Shown piece after piece: positions 35,530-49,240 of a stretch of 64,000 nt of DNA (its first letter is position 1; the number at the start of each line of letters is the position of its first letter). Source of the DNA: Vitis vinifera (taxonomy: Eukaryota; Streptophyta; Magnoliopsida; Vitales; Vitaceae). The stretch is taken from contig NC_081813.1 of NCBI RefSeq assembly GCF_030704535.1, positions 3,930,001 to 3,994,000 of the forward strand, read 5' to 3'. A program made the position numbers and the translations under genes. The notes beneath the pieces are model-generated. The model saw nothing but the letters and a program-made list of their open reading frames with translations, did not search any database and was not told where the DNA came from.

Positions 35530-37300
35530 GTTTTTTTAAAAAACACTATAAGTGATTTTTTAATGTTTCAAATGATTTTTCAAAAATTTCAAAGTGCTTT
35601 TTAAATTTTGTCAAATATTTTTTTAAAAAAAAAATTCTTTTTAAGCTCGAAACGCTCCCTAAAGTTACCACTAACTAACACCTCACACATTATGAGCCCC
35701 TCAAGGTATTAGCTTTAGCACATTACTTTTGGCTTTTTTGCTTTGAAAACTTCCATTTCATCTTCAAGATCTTTACATAAGATCTAAATAAAAATTATTT
35801 GAAAATTAAAGGATTATATAAATTTTTAAACGTTAATTTATTAAAAATCATTAAACGATAAGTTAAAAATATTTTAAAAATATATTACCTTTCAATTAGG
35901 TCTTTTGATAAGATCTTTGTCTCTAACTTTTGAAAAACCACGAGTTCATTTTTGCAATTTCAAAATACATGAACCTAATGTTCTCAAAGGTGACTTTTAT
36001 CGATTTCTTAGATCTATAGAATTATCACAAATCTATGAATCTTTGAACATATTCTCTTCTTTTATTCCACAAATTGGTTTCAACCACTAAAATCTAATTA
36101 GATAATTCAACTTTACTTTTAGCAATTGACCATCAAATTTGCCGACACATTACTTAACTTTTCGTAATAAAATAAAATTCCCCTTACCTTATTAGCTTTG
36201 AAATAAAACATCATTAGGTTGCGTGTCAATCTTTTCCTACGACGGTCAGATACTAATCACCAAAACATATCAAAAAAATTAACAAAATATTAAATCATTC
36301 ACGACTTCATTATCGCCCCGACTATCATCCAATCATTTAAATTAAAAATTAAAAATAAAAAAGAAACAAAGAAATCATACCAATCCCCCTTTTTTGTCTC
36401 AAATTATCATCATTAGTTCTACTTCTCCCTCATTTTGTTCTTGGGTGATGCTCATAGACAAGGTGTAATAAGAAGGTGAGGAATTAGGGTTTGCCCTAGC
36501 CGAGCCGCATGGCTAGCTAGAAAGAGCCAAGAAAATTTTAGAGGTCAAACCGTACGGTCAATGCAGGTAGACACATAGTAAGGTGTATGGTGTGAATGCA
36601 AGCTTGTGGTTTGTTTATTAGCTTTTCATATTTCAATGTGTCTTTATAGCATTTAAAGGGTTGAAAGAAGTGAATGCAATTAATGAATTTGCCTCCAAGC
36701 GTTCCATTTCTTTAAAATGGATAAGCCTTTTCTTAATCTGATAGACTTCCAACTATTTAATAAAATATTACCCCCACAACCAATTGTATTTTAGTGTGCA
36801 TCCTTTTCCTTTTCTCACTAATTAACAAATTAATTATTATAATTTTCTTATAAATATGTTTTTTTGAGAATACTTAATGGAGTTATCGAGATTTATTTAT
36901 ACACGTTCATTCATGTTATCTATACATCGACGGTCAAGATTCTTTTTTTTTTGTCTGCTCATATTCAAAATTCAATTATTGCAAACCTCTAAATTTGTAA
37001 AATTTATTGTTATTATTTTTTTTTTAGGGTAAAACCCAAATAAGATACCTGGAATTTTATGTATATAAAAGCAAGCATTGTTATTATTTTTTTTTAAAAT
37101 GACACATTTTTGCAAATTTTGAAGGTGAATAGTTGGATTTTGAATTTAAGAGGACAAATTAGAGAAGATCTTAAAGATGGAGGGTCAATATGCAGTTGCA
37201 CCAAAAATATCAAGCACTACTAGGTAGTGTTCTTAAAAATAGCATTTGAGAGTGATTTTCAAAAGTAATTATTTGATATTGTTTAGAACAAAAATTTGTT
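35530..37300. other. AT-rich intergenic DNA
   Basis: No recognised gene. The open frame at 35905-36090 is short and unconvincing. A less AT-rich patch lies near 36460-36560. Confidence 0.35.
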
Positions 37301-37309
37301 TCATTGACG

Positions 37310-37830
37310 TGTAAGGGTTTGTTTCGTCATGTTTTCTTAAACTTATTTTTAAAAATTGATTTTTATTTTTTAATTTAAAAATAATTTTAAAAAAAAATTT
37401 CAAAAAACATGATTAAATGGATCCATATTTTCCTTTTATTCTAAAAAAACCGATGAAAATAACTTCTACTTATTTTCTAAAAAGTGTCATCTATTTCATT
37501 TTATTTTTAAAAATTATTTTCATAGAACAACAATGAATTTATGTTAGAAAAATTTAAAAACACAGCTAAATAGGCTCTAATATTTTCAACTTATTTTTTG
37601 TGTTTTTAAATATTTCTTAAAAATAATTTTTATTTGAAATGCTTTATTTTCAACTATTCTTCATATTCATACAATTATTTTTTTAAATGTCTTAAAAAAC
37701 TAATGAAAACAATTAAAATATGTTCTAAGAATAAATTTAAAAAAAAAAAGTAAAAAATTATCAAACTTGTTTTCGAATTTGGAAAACAATTTTTTATTTT
37801 TTAAAAACAGTTCTAAATAAGCTGTTTCTA
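37310..37830. repeat. MITE-like AT-rich repeat, copy 4
   Basis: Begins GGGTTTGTTTCGTCATGTTT and carries the family words TTTTCAACTTATTTTTTGTG, ATTCTTCATATTCATACAAT and ACAGTTCTAAATAAGC at the end. It may be two nested members. Confidence 0.4.
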
Positions 37831-37839
37831 TCCTTTAAT

Positions 37840-40834
37840 CACCTTCATCACATTTCGACCATTTTATTGTAGCAAGAAAGGAGGAAAAAAATATTTTTAC
37901 AAATTATAATTTCCAAAAGAATAAAAATATTTCCACATGATTGTTATTTAAAAAAACATAATTGAACCCAATCTAATAAAAGAAAAATGGATGGCTCTCA
38001 TATCCAATACCAAATATTCAACATATACTGTGATGTGAATATTTTTGCCAAGGATTGGAAGGTGACATGGGCCCATCCAATAGGGAAAAAGGGTTGCTAT
38101 CAACCCTGTTTTTTCCTTTCAAACCTTAAAGGCGGTTTGAAGACAAAATGAAGCTCTTATTATCCATATATACTACAACATTCGAGAATGTGAGGTCCAA
38201 AGGTTTCAGATATGATCATTTTGATTTTTTGGTTCATACTTAGAATCCGTTTGATAGTAATTTTAGAAAACGTTTTTAATATTTTTAATACTTAAAAATT
38301 TGCATTATTCAAGTATTAAAAATTCTAGAAATATTTTCTAAAAGCACTTCCAAAAGCACTCTTATTTTTCCATGTTCCCATTTATGAGACTTTATGGGGC
38401 ATCTTCCCACTATTTCCCTTTCTTTCTTTCTTCATGTAAAAACAAGAATAAACAACAAAGAAACATGAGAAGGTAACAGCTCTAAGATGTATTTTTGGGT
38501 TGCATTTTTGCTAAGATTTTTAGAAAGAAAATTGGGAAGAAAAAATTGGTTTTTAATTTTTAAATTTAAATTTATTTTATTTATTTTTCTCTTGCTTCCT
38601 CTCTCATGGTTTACACAATCCAAACATACCCTAGAAGAAAAACCCTTTCCCCTTGTATTTTCATTCCCTCCACACATTTGAAAAGGAGATCGAACTCCTC
38701 AGAATCAGAGACACAAAAAACAAAAGGAAAAAGAAAGAAAATACAAGTCACCATCAAGCCATTCTCAATCCAAAGAATAGGGTTTGTGATGCCAATCGGA
38801 CATTATCATTAAGCTAAGACATCCTGTTGTACTAAAAAAAATATCCTTGGGTCAATCTCTATCCTCATAACTATTTCTTTTTTCTTCTCCTGCATGCATT
38901 GGTAGTTAGGAATGGTAGATAGTATGAAGCCATCACATGAGAACTCAACCAACCAAATTAAAAAATATGGTGTTAATTGATTTGAACTTTCTTTTGGTTT
39001 TCTCTCTCTACTTTATCCCCCTTTTGGAGTACAACATCCCCCATATCTTTTATTTTCATGTATTAAGGAAAGCAAAGTAAAGAGAAACCAATAAAGCTAT
39101 ATGAGGAAAGAAGATGGGCATCTTGGTTACTTGCTTTATTTTCAAGCCATTCCTGGTTTCTTATGAACCAAGTTTTGGGTCCCAAGGAGGGAATATAATG
39201 ATCCAAAAATGAGGACACAACATTGGGAAGAAGGCCTAGAAATTTTGAAAATTTTTAAGGGAGAGAAAATTTTTGGAAATTTTGGAAACTGAGTGAGCAG
39301 AAAGCCTAGAAAAGAAAGGGGGGAAAGACTACAAAGACAAAAGAGAAAGGTGTCAAAAGAAAGAATTATTCTATCAGCTACTTCCACTCAACTCGCATTC
39401 ATGGAAAGTAAAACAAAGTGAAGTAGAGTTCTGCATTTGACACTCATATGTCGGGAAATTGACCATGAATCCACTTTCTAAGAAGCACACAATTTAACAT
39501 AACAAGATGGAGCAAAAAATTCAGGCATGAAAGCTTAACAGGAAACACTGACAGAAAGAAAGAAAGAAAATACAATCTATAATCTCCTCCTACAAGTTAA
39601 GATAACGACATTAATCTACTCCCAAATGACATTGTAACTCTTTTTTGAATTCAAAGTAATCATGAATACCTAGTACACAATTTAAAAAACAAAACGTGTT
39701 ACTTTCTGTAATTTGATTTCCCTTCGTATGAACATGATAATCATGCGGGTCAAATTAATTATGACATTATTAGTATAAACAGTACAAGTTGAAGAGAAAT
39801 GGCAGACATGTCTTGACCCTGCACCCTCTTTCGGCTTTCTATCACTCAAAAGATAGCCTACACTTAAATTCAATTTGACTGGATAATTTCAGTCATGAGC
39901 TACAATAATATCAGCCACTCCAAAAAACATGCTAAGGTAATCCAGTGAGGTGAAGGCAGTTGTTGTGCATATTCAGTTTCCTGTCTTCCAAAATGCTGAA
40001 GTGGTCTAGTGAAGTGAAGGACAGTTGTGCACATTCAATTTCCTCTCTCCCACCCTCTACAACAACTTCAGTCCAATACCGACCATCACACATCAGCAAA
40101 AAAGAAATCATGTACTCAAACGCCAAATATAAATGAGCATATTCCAATATAGTAATTTGCAAAAGCTAAACCGGATAAGATGATATTTAATTAGAAATTT
40201 CCAAGCGCCAAGCTAACACAAAAATCTATTACGACACTCAACTTGCCTGGAGCCGCCATGCCACATGGCCCAATTTGGCCATGACACTTGGAAAGATCAC
40301 CCTCTTTGGAATATTATTGCACCAAGAATGGAGTCAAAGGAGGGCACCATGACTGCCTGTTTTAGCATAATTAACATGAAGTTTGTATAATGATGCCTTT
40401 TGGAAAAGGCTTTTAACTTCCTGTCCAACTCTGAGAGACAGTTAGCTGTTGAAGAGTAGATGAGATGGTAGTTTTGGCAGTCAGGTGAAATGCTGACACC
40501 AAACAATGGCATGCAATATTGAATTTGATAATAATTAAATGGAATAAATGCTGGGGAAATTTTATGGCTGAGGTTTCTCTAAAAGAGATTTGATGAGTGT
40601 CTGTACACTTTTATGTCACTCATTCATGAATGCCAATAGCTCTACACTGAGGTCAGGAAATTCAAAGAAGGAATAGATTCCCTCCACCTTCATTTGTCCC
40701 TTCTTAGTAATTGAACTAATTAAGAAATTTAAACACTGTGTGTGTCTCCACGCCCACAGAGGCGTAGTTGGACTGGAAATTTTGACTGAAAGGAAAAAAT
40801 AAATTAAAAAATCAACACAGGGCTATAAGGAATT
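37840..40834. other. Intergenic DNA, no recognised gene
   Basis: Mixed sequence. An imperfect tandem repeat of about 48 bp occurs at 39940-39990 and 40010-40056 (shared core AGTGA.GTGAAGG.CAGTTGT and ATTCA.TTTCCT). No splice-linked coding signal was found on either strand. Confidence 0.35.
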
Positions 40835-42010
40835 CTATGACACATCATAAGAATTGAATAAATTGAAACTAGCTATTATGTGAGTTTTCATCAATTAGGA
40901 TCAGTATCAGAACAAGATCAGATTAAATTCAATTTATGATGTATTTGCTTTCTAAATTAAAACTCTCAAGTCTTTCTACAAAGCCCGCCTAAAGAGTAGG
41001 TTACCAGTTTTATTAGTAAATCATTGCGTTCTTTCTATTTTTAAGTTCATCAAACAAAAACGGCAGTAATTCAACCAATGACCTATTTTCCAATTGGTTC
41101 AGCTGTTGTTAGGTTGAGTAAACGTTTTGTTTAGTGTGTATGTAATAAGTTCCTGTATGCGCCAAAAAGAAGTCATTTGGGATTTCATATACTTTAATTT
41201 GTTCTAGTTCTTGGATCCAATACATTTGAATTGAATTTAAAAAAAAAAAAAAAAACAAGAGATTTTTAGGGAATCTTCCACGTTCAATATAGTTGAGCGC
41301 CGCCAGTGAGTTTCGTGCAGTGTTAGGCCAGAACTGAAAGTTTAGCATAGTATAAAAAAAACCTAACAATACAAGTAAAAAAAATTCATAAATGGAAATC
41401 AACAATCATCTTTAACAGATGGTTGGATTTCAATGTGAACATTGGCCATGATTTAATATTGGGAGATTCATTTGATGATTAAAAACAAAAAAAAAAAAGG
41501 AGATGGGGAGAGGGGAATATCTACCAGTCACAACTAACTCTCTTCTCATATCATAGGGTCCCCATTTTATCTCCCACTTCAGATTGTCTCCATTGCGGTG
41601 AGATGGAAATTCAGGTATCACAAGTACATTGTCTCGAAGTAATCATAGAATATGATTCTACCAAAACTTAGAGGATAGCAAATCAACCAAGAATTATATA
41701 CTCAAAGACCTGCACCACCAAATAGTAGTTCAACAAGTTACAGAAATGATATCTTAGAGTGGATAATATTGTCAATAGAAAAAAAAAATGAGTAGAGAAG
41801 ATCAAAATACCTAACACAGAAAACTCTCACCAGGAACTGCAATGATAAAACATTCAAGAGTACTAAGTAGAAACAGTAGTATAGAAGCCAAAACCTAGGA
41901 TTTATTAGCAGTAATGAAATCCTGATGCAGCAAAAGTACTTTAGGAGGATCATGCAAATATAGATTTCAAGACAAACATAACAAAAAGCAATGTAGACCA
42001 TCATAACCAA
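40835..42010. repeat. Segmental duplication, copy A
   Basis: Matches 48035-49240 in the same order and orientation with many substitutions and indels. Shared landmarks are CATCATAA.AATTGAAT, TCAGTATCAGAACAA, CAACCAATGACCTATTTT, AATAAGTTCCTG.ATGC.CC, TTTTATCTCCCACTTCAGAT and GAAATGATATCTTAGAGTGG. On the minus strand about 41640-41525 has an exon-like reading, DNVLVIPEFPSHRNGDNLKW and onward, followed by a GT donor. The protein was not recognised, and copy B has lost this frame. Confidence 0.75.
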
Positions 42011-42820
42011 AGCAAATAATAAGATAGAACATATAATCCAATGGGTATTTCATAAATTTTGGGAGAGTGAGTGGGGTGGGGGGAAGAGGATGAGATTTTA
42101 TTTCAGGGGGACAAAGAGTGGGAGATTTATTTCTGGGAACCAAGATTTAACATATTTGCATTGTTTAGATGAGTGGTAAGGCCATTTTGCATTATAAAAG
42201 AGCCCCCTGCACCATGCATGGCTGTGCCCCTGTTTATGAAGATTATATGTTATAAATATCTTAAATATTATGACTTCAGTCACCCTCTCCCTCCAATCAA
42301 TAAATCCTCCACCCAAGCTGGTAAGGACAATAAAGAAGGGGCAATCGGAATTAGGGTTGAAAGATCTTCATCTCAAATTTCTATTCACTAGGTTTAGGAG
42401 CTCACAAGATGGTGCTAATCTGTCTATGTTTGGATTTCATTGATAGTTTGGTTGACAATTTGGGAGGAGGTCAACAATCATCATGTAGTTTATAAGCGCA
42501 CATTTTTTTCCCTAAACAATCATCATGTAGTCTTGGACAAGATATCTATTCTGGAACATTTGGCTTCTGATTTGGTTTGTAGGCCAGTTCTCTCCCAGAA
42601 GCAAACTTTAGGCATTCTTTGAATGCTTCTTTCATCTTTCATTGTGTAGGTTCATCCAAAAGGATATTCCATGTAACAAAAATAACAAGGAATTTAAAAA
42701 CTAGTTGGTTAATTGAACTAGTCTTTGTTATCACTAAGAGGTCCAGGAAACTAAGTATAATGCAGTAAAAGCAATGTTAGAAAACCTCGGAGACTAGTTC
42801 CCACCTGTAACTAGCAATTT
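42011..42820. other. Intergenic DNA
   Basis: No gene was seen. The phrase AACAATCATCATGTAGT occurs twice, at about 42472 and 42520. Confidence 0.35.
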
Positions 42821-42821
42821 T

Positions 42822-43107
42822 CTATGAGGCCTCAACCAAGCCTTGTGGGACCCTCTAGAAAATATTTGAGTAGACAAGTGCTTCAGATGAATGTTCCTAT
42901 GAAATTCTATAGGAATGCAATTTCAACTACTTTCAATTTTAATTAGTCACAACCCCAGGTCTGGGGTCCCATATGAGGCCTGTACCATGTCCTTATAGAG
43001 CCTCTAAAAATGGATATTTACTAAAACTAGCAAGAACTTGTTGCTTCAGATGCATGTTCTGTTCTTAATGCAATTTTGACCTCTTGCAATTTTAATAGTC
43101 ACATGCC
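42822..43107 (+). repeat. Diverged tandem duplication, unit about 135 bp
   Basis: The units 42822-42954 and 42971-43107 both start TATGAGGCCT, share CTTCAGATG.ATGTTC and TGCAATTTT.AC, and end TTTTAAT.AGTCACA. They are non-coding. Confidence 0.65.
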
Positions 43108-43534
43108 ATTTCTTCAACAGCCAATTAAATTCCTTCTTTATTTTATGAACCTGAGCGCACCTATTTTGTTTGAACCACCATATCAAGTTTTTGGTTGCGT
43201 TTCTTTACCAAGTTCTTATATTAAGTTCAGATAATCCACATTTGATTAAATGTGTGTTTATAGATTGTTCTGATACCCAAAAGGACAAAATGTTTAGATA
43301 CTCAGTATACCATTATTTTTGCGTGGAATCATTTCTCTTCACAGTAGAAGACCTTAGACACAGACATTGTAGGCTAGTTTTATTCCTATGTTCCCATGCC
43401 AATTGCTACTCAGAGCATAACTAAAACACCTCATTTATAAAGAAGACCAAGAACAGATCTGATGCTGTAGGATGCATCAGCTTTTTCTCAGCAATCTGCT
43501 ACCTCTTCATGCTCATGACATTAATAAAAGAAAC

Positions 43535-46500
43535 TGTTAGATAGTGTATAGTTATTTAGGTTATTTACTTTTCCTTTTCCTTTTCCTTTTCTTTCCTTAT
43601 TGTATTGTGGGTCCCACTAACATGTATATATATATATACCCAAGTCCAATGTGTATTATTAACAGTTTTTCAATAACAAGAATTAGGGATTCTCCCTTTT
43701 CTCTATTTCACATGGTATCAGAGCCTAGGGAGAAAAAAACCCTAATTATTTCCGGTTTATCCGTGAATCCATTCTGGGAAATCTTTCAGTGACCGTGTTT
43801 CTTTCTGGTCACCTTTCCCATCTCCTAAAGCTTTTTGATCAACCGTATTGCCGTCAGAAAACCCTTACCGCCGACGACCTTTTTCCGGTGAAGTCCTTTT
43901 CCGACACCGACCATACCATCAGGTGTGCAAGGAGGAGATCTTCAAGTTTTCTCAAAGCACCGGAGGAAGATTCTCAGCCACGTGTGTTTCTTTTCCGGCG
44001 GCCTGAACCTCACGCGTGAGGGCGCGTGGAGCGCTTTCTGGCCATGCGCTTCCACCTCCAGCTTCGCCTGACGCCGTCTAGCCACCCTTCATCTGTGCTT
44101 GTGTCATCCGAGCCCTGAAAGTGCATTTTTTGGGGTTTTTGTCTCCGCCGGCCCTCTAAAGAGCCTTTTCGGCGACCTTCGGTGACTTCCTCTCCACCCC
44201 GAGCCCTGCACGTGTCTTAGGAAGTGTTCTTCTACCCTTCTAGTAGTGCCACATTTATTTTTCTTTACTATTTGGTCTCTCACAGCCGCAAATCCTCAGT
44301 TTTGCTTCTTTCAGCCGCGATCTGAAGCCGTATTAGAGCTCTCTTTGATCCAAACATATTTCGTTCTCCAGATAAGTAGATATGGCTACTAAAAGTTCCA
44401 CTTTTTCTTCTGTCATATTTGGATCTCCTATGATTACTTCGAAGAAATTGGTTGGCAGTGAAAATTATTTGTCCTGGCCTGCCTTTGTGGAGCTTTGGTT
44501 TATGGGTCAAGGTTATGAGGATCACCTTGTTACGCAGGAGGCGGCTATCCCTGAGGTTGACAGAGTACAATGGAGGAAGATAGATGCACAGTTATGTAGT
44601 GTGTTATGGCAATCAGTTGATCCTAAGATTCTGCTTCATCTTCGGGCCTACAAAACATGCTTTAAATTTTGGAATCAGGCGAAAGGGCTATACACGAATG
44701 ATATCCAACGTCTTTATAAGGTGGCTTCTTCTATTGTCAATGTCAGACAACAAGACATGGATTTATCTACTTATATTGGCCAGATTGCCTCTCTTAAGGA
44801 AGAATTCTTGACCGTGATGCCTCTTACTACTGATGTTGGGGATCAACGAACACAGATTGACAAGTTCTTCATGGTTCTTACGCTTATTGGCCTTCGTCCA
44901 GATCTCGAGACCGTCCGCGATCAGATTCTTGGCAGTTCCTCCATTCCATCCTTGGATGATGTGTTTACTCGCCTCCTCCGTATCTCCTCCACTCAGACTT
45001 TGTCATCTGATAACACTTCAGATTCTTCTGTATTAGTTTCTCAAACTAACTCTCGAGGAGGACGCAGTGGTAACCGAGGTAGAGGCCAACGTCCTCATTG
45101 CACCTATTGCAATAAGCTTGGCCACACTCGTGATTGGTGTTATCAGTTACATGGGCGGCCTCCCTACACTGCCCACGTGGCCCAGTCATCTGATCCTCAG
45201 TCGCCTCAGCCTCATAGTTCCTCCACGTCTCAGGGTATTTCCCTCACTAGCAGTGAGTATGATGACTATCTCCGCTATCAGGCCACCAAGTCAGCTTCTG
45301 TTGCCCAAACTGGTAATGCTTCTGCTTGTCTTACCCACACGTCTTCTTTTGGACCTTGGATTCTAGATTTTGGCACTTCTGATCACATATCTGTTAATAA
45401 GGATCTTTTCTCTTCTATTACTACTACCTCTGCCTTACCTACTGTTACTTTAGCTAATGGTTCCCAAACTATGGCTAAAGGTTTTGGTTTCGCTCATCCT
45501 CTCCCTTCCCTACCTCTCCATTCGGTCCTTTATGCCCCTGAGTGTCCTTTTAATCTTATTTCCATCAGAAAAATAACTCGTACTCTTAACTGTTCTATCA
45601 CTTTCTCTGATAAATTTGTGACCTTGCAGGACCGGAGTACGGGGAAGACGATTGGCATAGAACGTGAGTCTCAAGGCCTCTATCACCTCACCTCGCCTTC
45701 AACTCCTGCAGTTTGCATTTCCACTGATACTCACCTCCTCATCCATAGTCGCCTTGGCCACCCTAGTCTATCCAAGTTCCAGAAAATGGTCCCTCGTTTT
45801 TCATCTTTGTCGTCGCTTGCGTGTGAGTCCTGTCAGCTTGGGAAACATACTTGTATCTCGTTCCCAAAGCGTTTGAATAATCGGGCAAAGTCTCCTTTTG
45901 AACTTGTCCACACTGATAATGGTATTCAGAAACTAAAGCAACATCTTTTCACCCACTTTCAGACTAAAAACTTGGGGAAACTCAAGTATTTCTTAGGGAT
46001 TGAGATAGCTCAATCTAGTTCCGGTGTGGTTCTTTCCCAAAGGAAGTATGCTTTAGACATCTTGGAAAAAACCGGTATGTTAAACTGTAAACCGCTAGAC
46101 ACTCCTATGGATCCAAATGTCAAACTCATTCCAGGACAGGGGGAGCCTTTAGGAGATCCTGGGAGATATCAGCGACTTGTAAGTAAACTAAACTACCTCA
46201 CCATTACTCGTCCAGACATTTCTTTTCCTGTAAGTGTTGTTAGTCAATTCTTACAGTCACCATGTGATAGCCATTGGGATGCTATAATCTGCATTCTTCG
46301 ATATATCAAAAGCACACCAGGCCAAGGTGTGTTGTACGAGAACAGATGTCATACCCAGGTTGTTGGTTACACAGATGCAGATTAGGTTGGCTCACCCACA
46401 GATAGACGTTCCACTTCCAGGTATTGTGTTTTTATTGGAGGTAACCTAATATCCTGGAAGAGTAAGAAACAAGATGTAGTGGTCAGATCTAGTGCTGAAG

Positions 46501-47016
46501 CTGAGTATCGAGCTATGACTTTGGCAACATGTGAACTCATATGGCTGAAACATCTTCTTCGGGAGTTAAGATTTGGAAAGGATGAACAGATGAAGCTCAT
46601 CTGTGACAACCAAGCCGCTTAGCATATTGTATCCAATCCAGTCTTCCATGAAAGTACCAAACACATTAAAGTTGATTGTCACTTCATTAGAGAGAAGATC
46701 GCATCAGGATGTGTGGCGACTAGTTTTGTCAATTCAAATGATCAACTAACAGATATTTTTACTAAATCTCTCAGAGGTCACAGAATTAAATACATTTGTA
46801 ACAAGTTTGGTGCATATAACATATGTGCTCCAGCTTGAGGGGGAGTGTTAGATAGTGTACGGTTATTTAGGTTATTAACTTTTCCTTTTCCTTTTCTTTC
46901 CTTATTGTATTGTGGGTCCCACTAACATGTATATATATATACCCAAGTCTAATGTGTATTATTAACAATTTTTCAATAACAAGAATTAGGGATTCTCCCT
47001 TTTCTCTCTTTTCACA
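43535..47016 (+). mobile_element. Ty1/copia retrotransposon, internally deleted, with 5-bp TSD
   Basis: LTRs lie at 43535-43712 (178 bp) and 46846-47016 (171 bp), both TGTTAGATAGTGTA to TTTCACA. They differ by a handful of substitutions, a repeat-unit indel in the CCTTTT run and a TA indel. The target duplication GAAAC is at 43530-43534 and 47017-47021. The primer-binding site TGGTATCAGAGCC (43713-43725) and a polypurine tract TTGAGGGGGAG just before the 3' LTR are intact. A GC-richer leader runs to 44381. At 3.5 kb it is shorter than usual because the integrase core and most of reverse transcriptase are missing. The close LTRs and intact TSD mark a fairly recent insertion. Confidence 0.95.
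44382..46838 (+). pseudogene. Copia gag-pol with in-frame internal deletion and two stops
   Basis: One frame holds GAG (MATKSSTFSSVIFGSPMITS, N-terminal UBN2-like region), the zinc knuckle CTYCNKLGHTRDWC, a protease segment with WILDFGTSDHIS (usual DSGA replaced by DFGT), and the GAG-pre-integrase region LIHSRLGHPSLSKFQKM to SPFELVHTD. At about 45916 the text jumps to the late reverse-transcriptase part (GIQKLKQHLFTHFQTK, GKLKYFLGIEIAQ) and continues to RNase H (SSAEAEYRA, STKHIKVDCHFIREK). The open part is 667 aa. TAG at 46383-46385 replaces the Trp after YTDAD, and a second TAG is at 46620-46622. The frame then runs to TGA at 46836-46838. Integrase catalytic core and polymerase YVDD are absent. 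It could only be moved in trans. Confidence 0.9.
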
Positions 47017-47021
47017 GAAAC

Positions 47022-48034
47022 AGAGTCCAAAACTCATCATCCTCCCAAGGAAGTTGTCTTCTCTTCACATATTTATCTCCACATTGTCATTCCTCTGCAC
47101 AATCTTTACCTTTTATTTCTCTTCCATTTATCTTATATGGAAGCATCATATAAGAATCATAGCTCAAAACTCTATGTTAAGTACCTAGGGGGTGGAGCTA
47201 CTAACTACCTAACAAATGAAGCTATTTAATGGTTAAAAGATTGTATGGTGGCAGAATTTTACATCAAATTTCCAGCACCGATCATTTTTGACACTTCCTT
47301 TCCAGTAGTTTGACTGTCCGACATAATTGAGTGTGAGTCCTCTTCTATGTAGTTGCACTTAGTCTCTAAAGGTTAGCCATTTTCTCAACTTCATAAGTTG
47401 AAACTATACACTTGTGAATCTAGGGTTTGGAAGATGGAAAAGAGAGGAAAGAAAGGATAGAAGAGTTTCAAGTTTGTTCCATTGATTTTCCTATACCTTG
47501 CCATCTATTAATAATAATATAACTGAGTCTAAAAATGAGAAAATTACAATAATATCTCTAATATCATATTAGCAATAATAAACTAACATACCTCAGAGAC
47601 AGACAGTACCACAGCATTTAAGAGCACTCTTCTCAATGTTGTTCAGCTTGATTGGTATTCAGTGTGTACATCAAAAGGGTTTGCATAGCAAGCAAAGGAG
47701 CATTGATTTGGTTTCAGTTCGAAGTAGATAGGTTAACCCTCATGGAATGATGAGTTGCTTTATATTGTACAATCTTATAGTCGCACATGACATTGTACAT
47801 TAGGGAAGTTTCAATCATCTATCTGTTTTAATCATTTTTTGTAAATTTGGGAAGGATTCCTCAGCCTTCTCATGTACTTTTTAACCACACCAATGCATAA
47901 TTTATTTCTGATAAAAAATAATAAACTCTGACATAGCAATATAAAAAATGCAATCTTGCATTGTGATATCAAAGAAGAGATCTACATGGATGTTACTCAA
48001 GGAGATTGCTACTGGTCATTTATGATTTAAACAG
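47022..48034. other. Intergenic DNA
   Basis: No recognised gene. Sequence composition is balanced but frames are short on both strands. Confidence 0.35.
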
Positions 48035-49240
48035 CCATTTACAACACATCATAAAAATTGAATGAGCTACATAAGATAATTACTAATTGTAACTACCTAT
48101 TATCTACACTTCAATCAATTAAAATCAGTATCAGAACAAAATTCATGATCTTTCTGCTTTCAGAATCAAGACTTGGAAATCTTTCTACAAGCCCTCCTAA
48201 AAAGTAAGCAACCAGGTTGTTAGTACATTATATCTTTCTTTTGGATGGTATTCATTTTCAAATTCATTAAACAAAAAGGGAGCAGTTCAACCAATGACCT
48301 ATTTTTCAGTTGGTTTAATTGTTACAATGTTCAGTAAAGGTTTTGTTTTTTTTTTTTTTTCTATTTAATAAGTTCCTGCATGCACCAAAAAGAAAAAAGA
48401 AAAAAAAAATTAGAGTTTTTATTTCAATTTTCCTAGTTCTTTGATCCAATATGTTTGAATTCAATTTCAAACAAAATAAGAGATTCTGTCACAAGAAAGT
48501 ATTTACATGAGGAATTTTTCCATGCTTAATGTAGTTGGGTGTAGCCTGAGATCATATGTCATGCCGATTCAATTTTAGGCAAAAACTGAAAGTTTCACAT
48601 AGTTTAAAGAAACCTAATGAAACAAATAAAACAGTTCATGTGCACATAGCAATCACTTTTATCATATAACTAGATTTCACATGGATATAAGCCATGGATT
48701 AACTTTTGAAGGTCAAAATTGAAGATAAATGAGTTTGGGAGAGGGGAACATCTACCAGTCCACAAGTAGCTCTCTCTTTCACATATCATAGGGGTCCATT
48801 TTATCTCCCACTTCAGATTGGTCTCCATTTGCAGTGATGATGTTAGTTCAGTTATACACTGCCTTTATTGAATCATGAAAAATATGTGCCTACTAATGCT
48901 TGGGGTGACAAATCACCCTATAATTATACACACAAAGACCTGCACAGATAATTTTGTTCAAACAGCTGTGGAAATGATATCTTAGAGTGGATGACACTTC
49001 AATAAACAAAATATGAGCAGAGAAGACAAAAAACCTAGGATGGAAAAATAATATGATTCAATGACTGAGAATTCAAATTATGCAAAGAGTACCAAGTACA
49101 AAACAGTGATGTGAAAGTTAAAAGCAAGGATCTATATAAAGTAGTCTGGAACTCATTACCAGAGTGATTAGGTACATCTAACCCAATAAAAAACAGGGAA
49201 TAACAAAATCCTATTGCAGTAAAAATACCCTCACAACCCA
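48035..49240. repeat. Segmental duplication, copy B
   Basis: Direct-orientation partner of 40835-42010, about 7.2 kb away. It is more gapped and T-run expanded (48345-48362). The exon-like stretch of copy A is present but shifted by small indels near 48780-48840. Confidence 0.75.
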
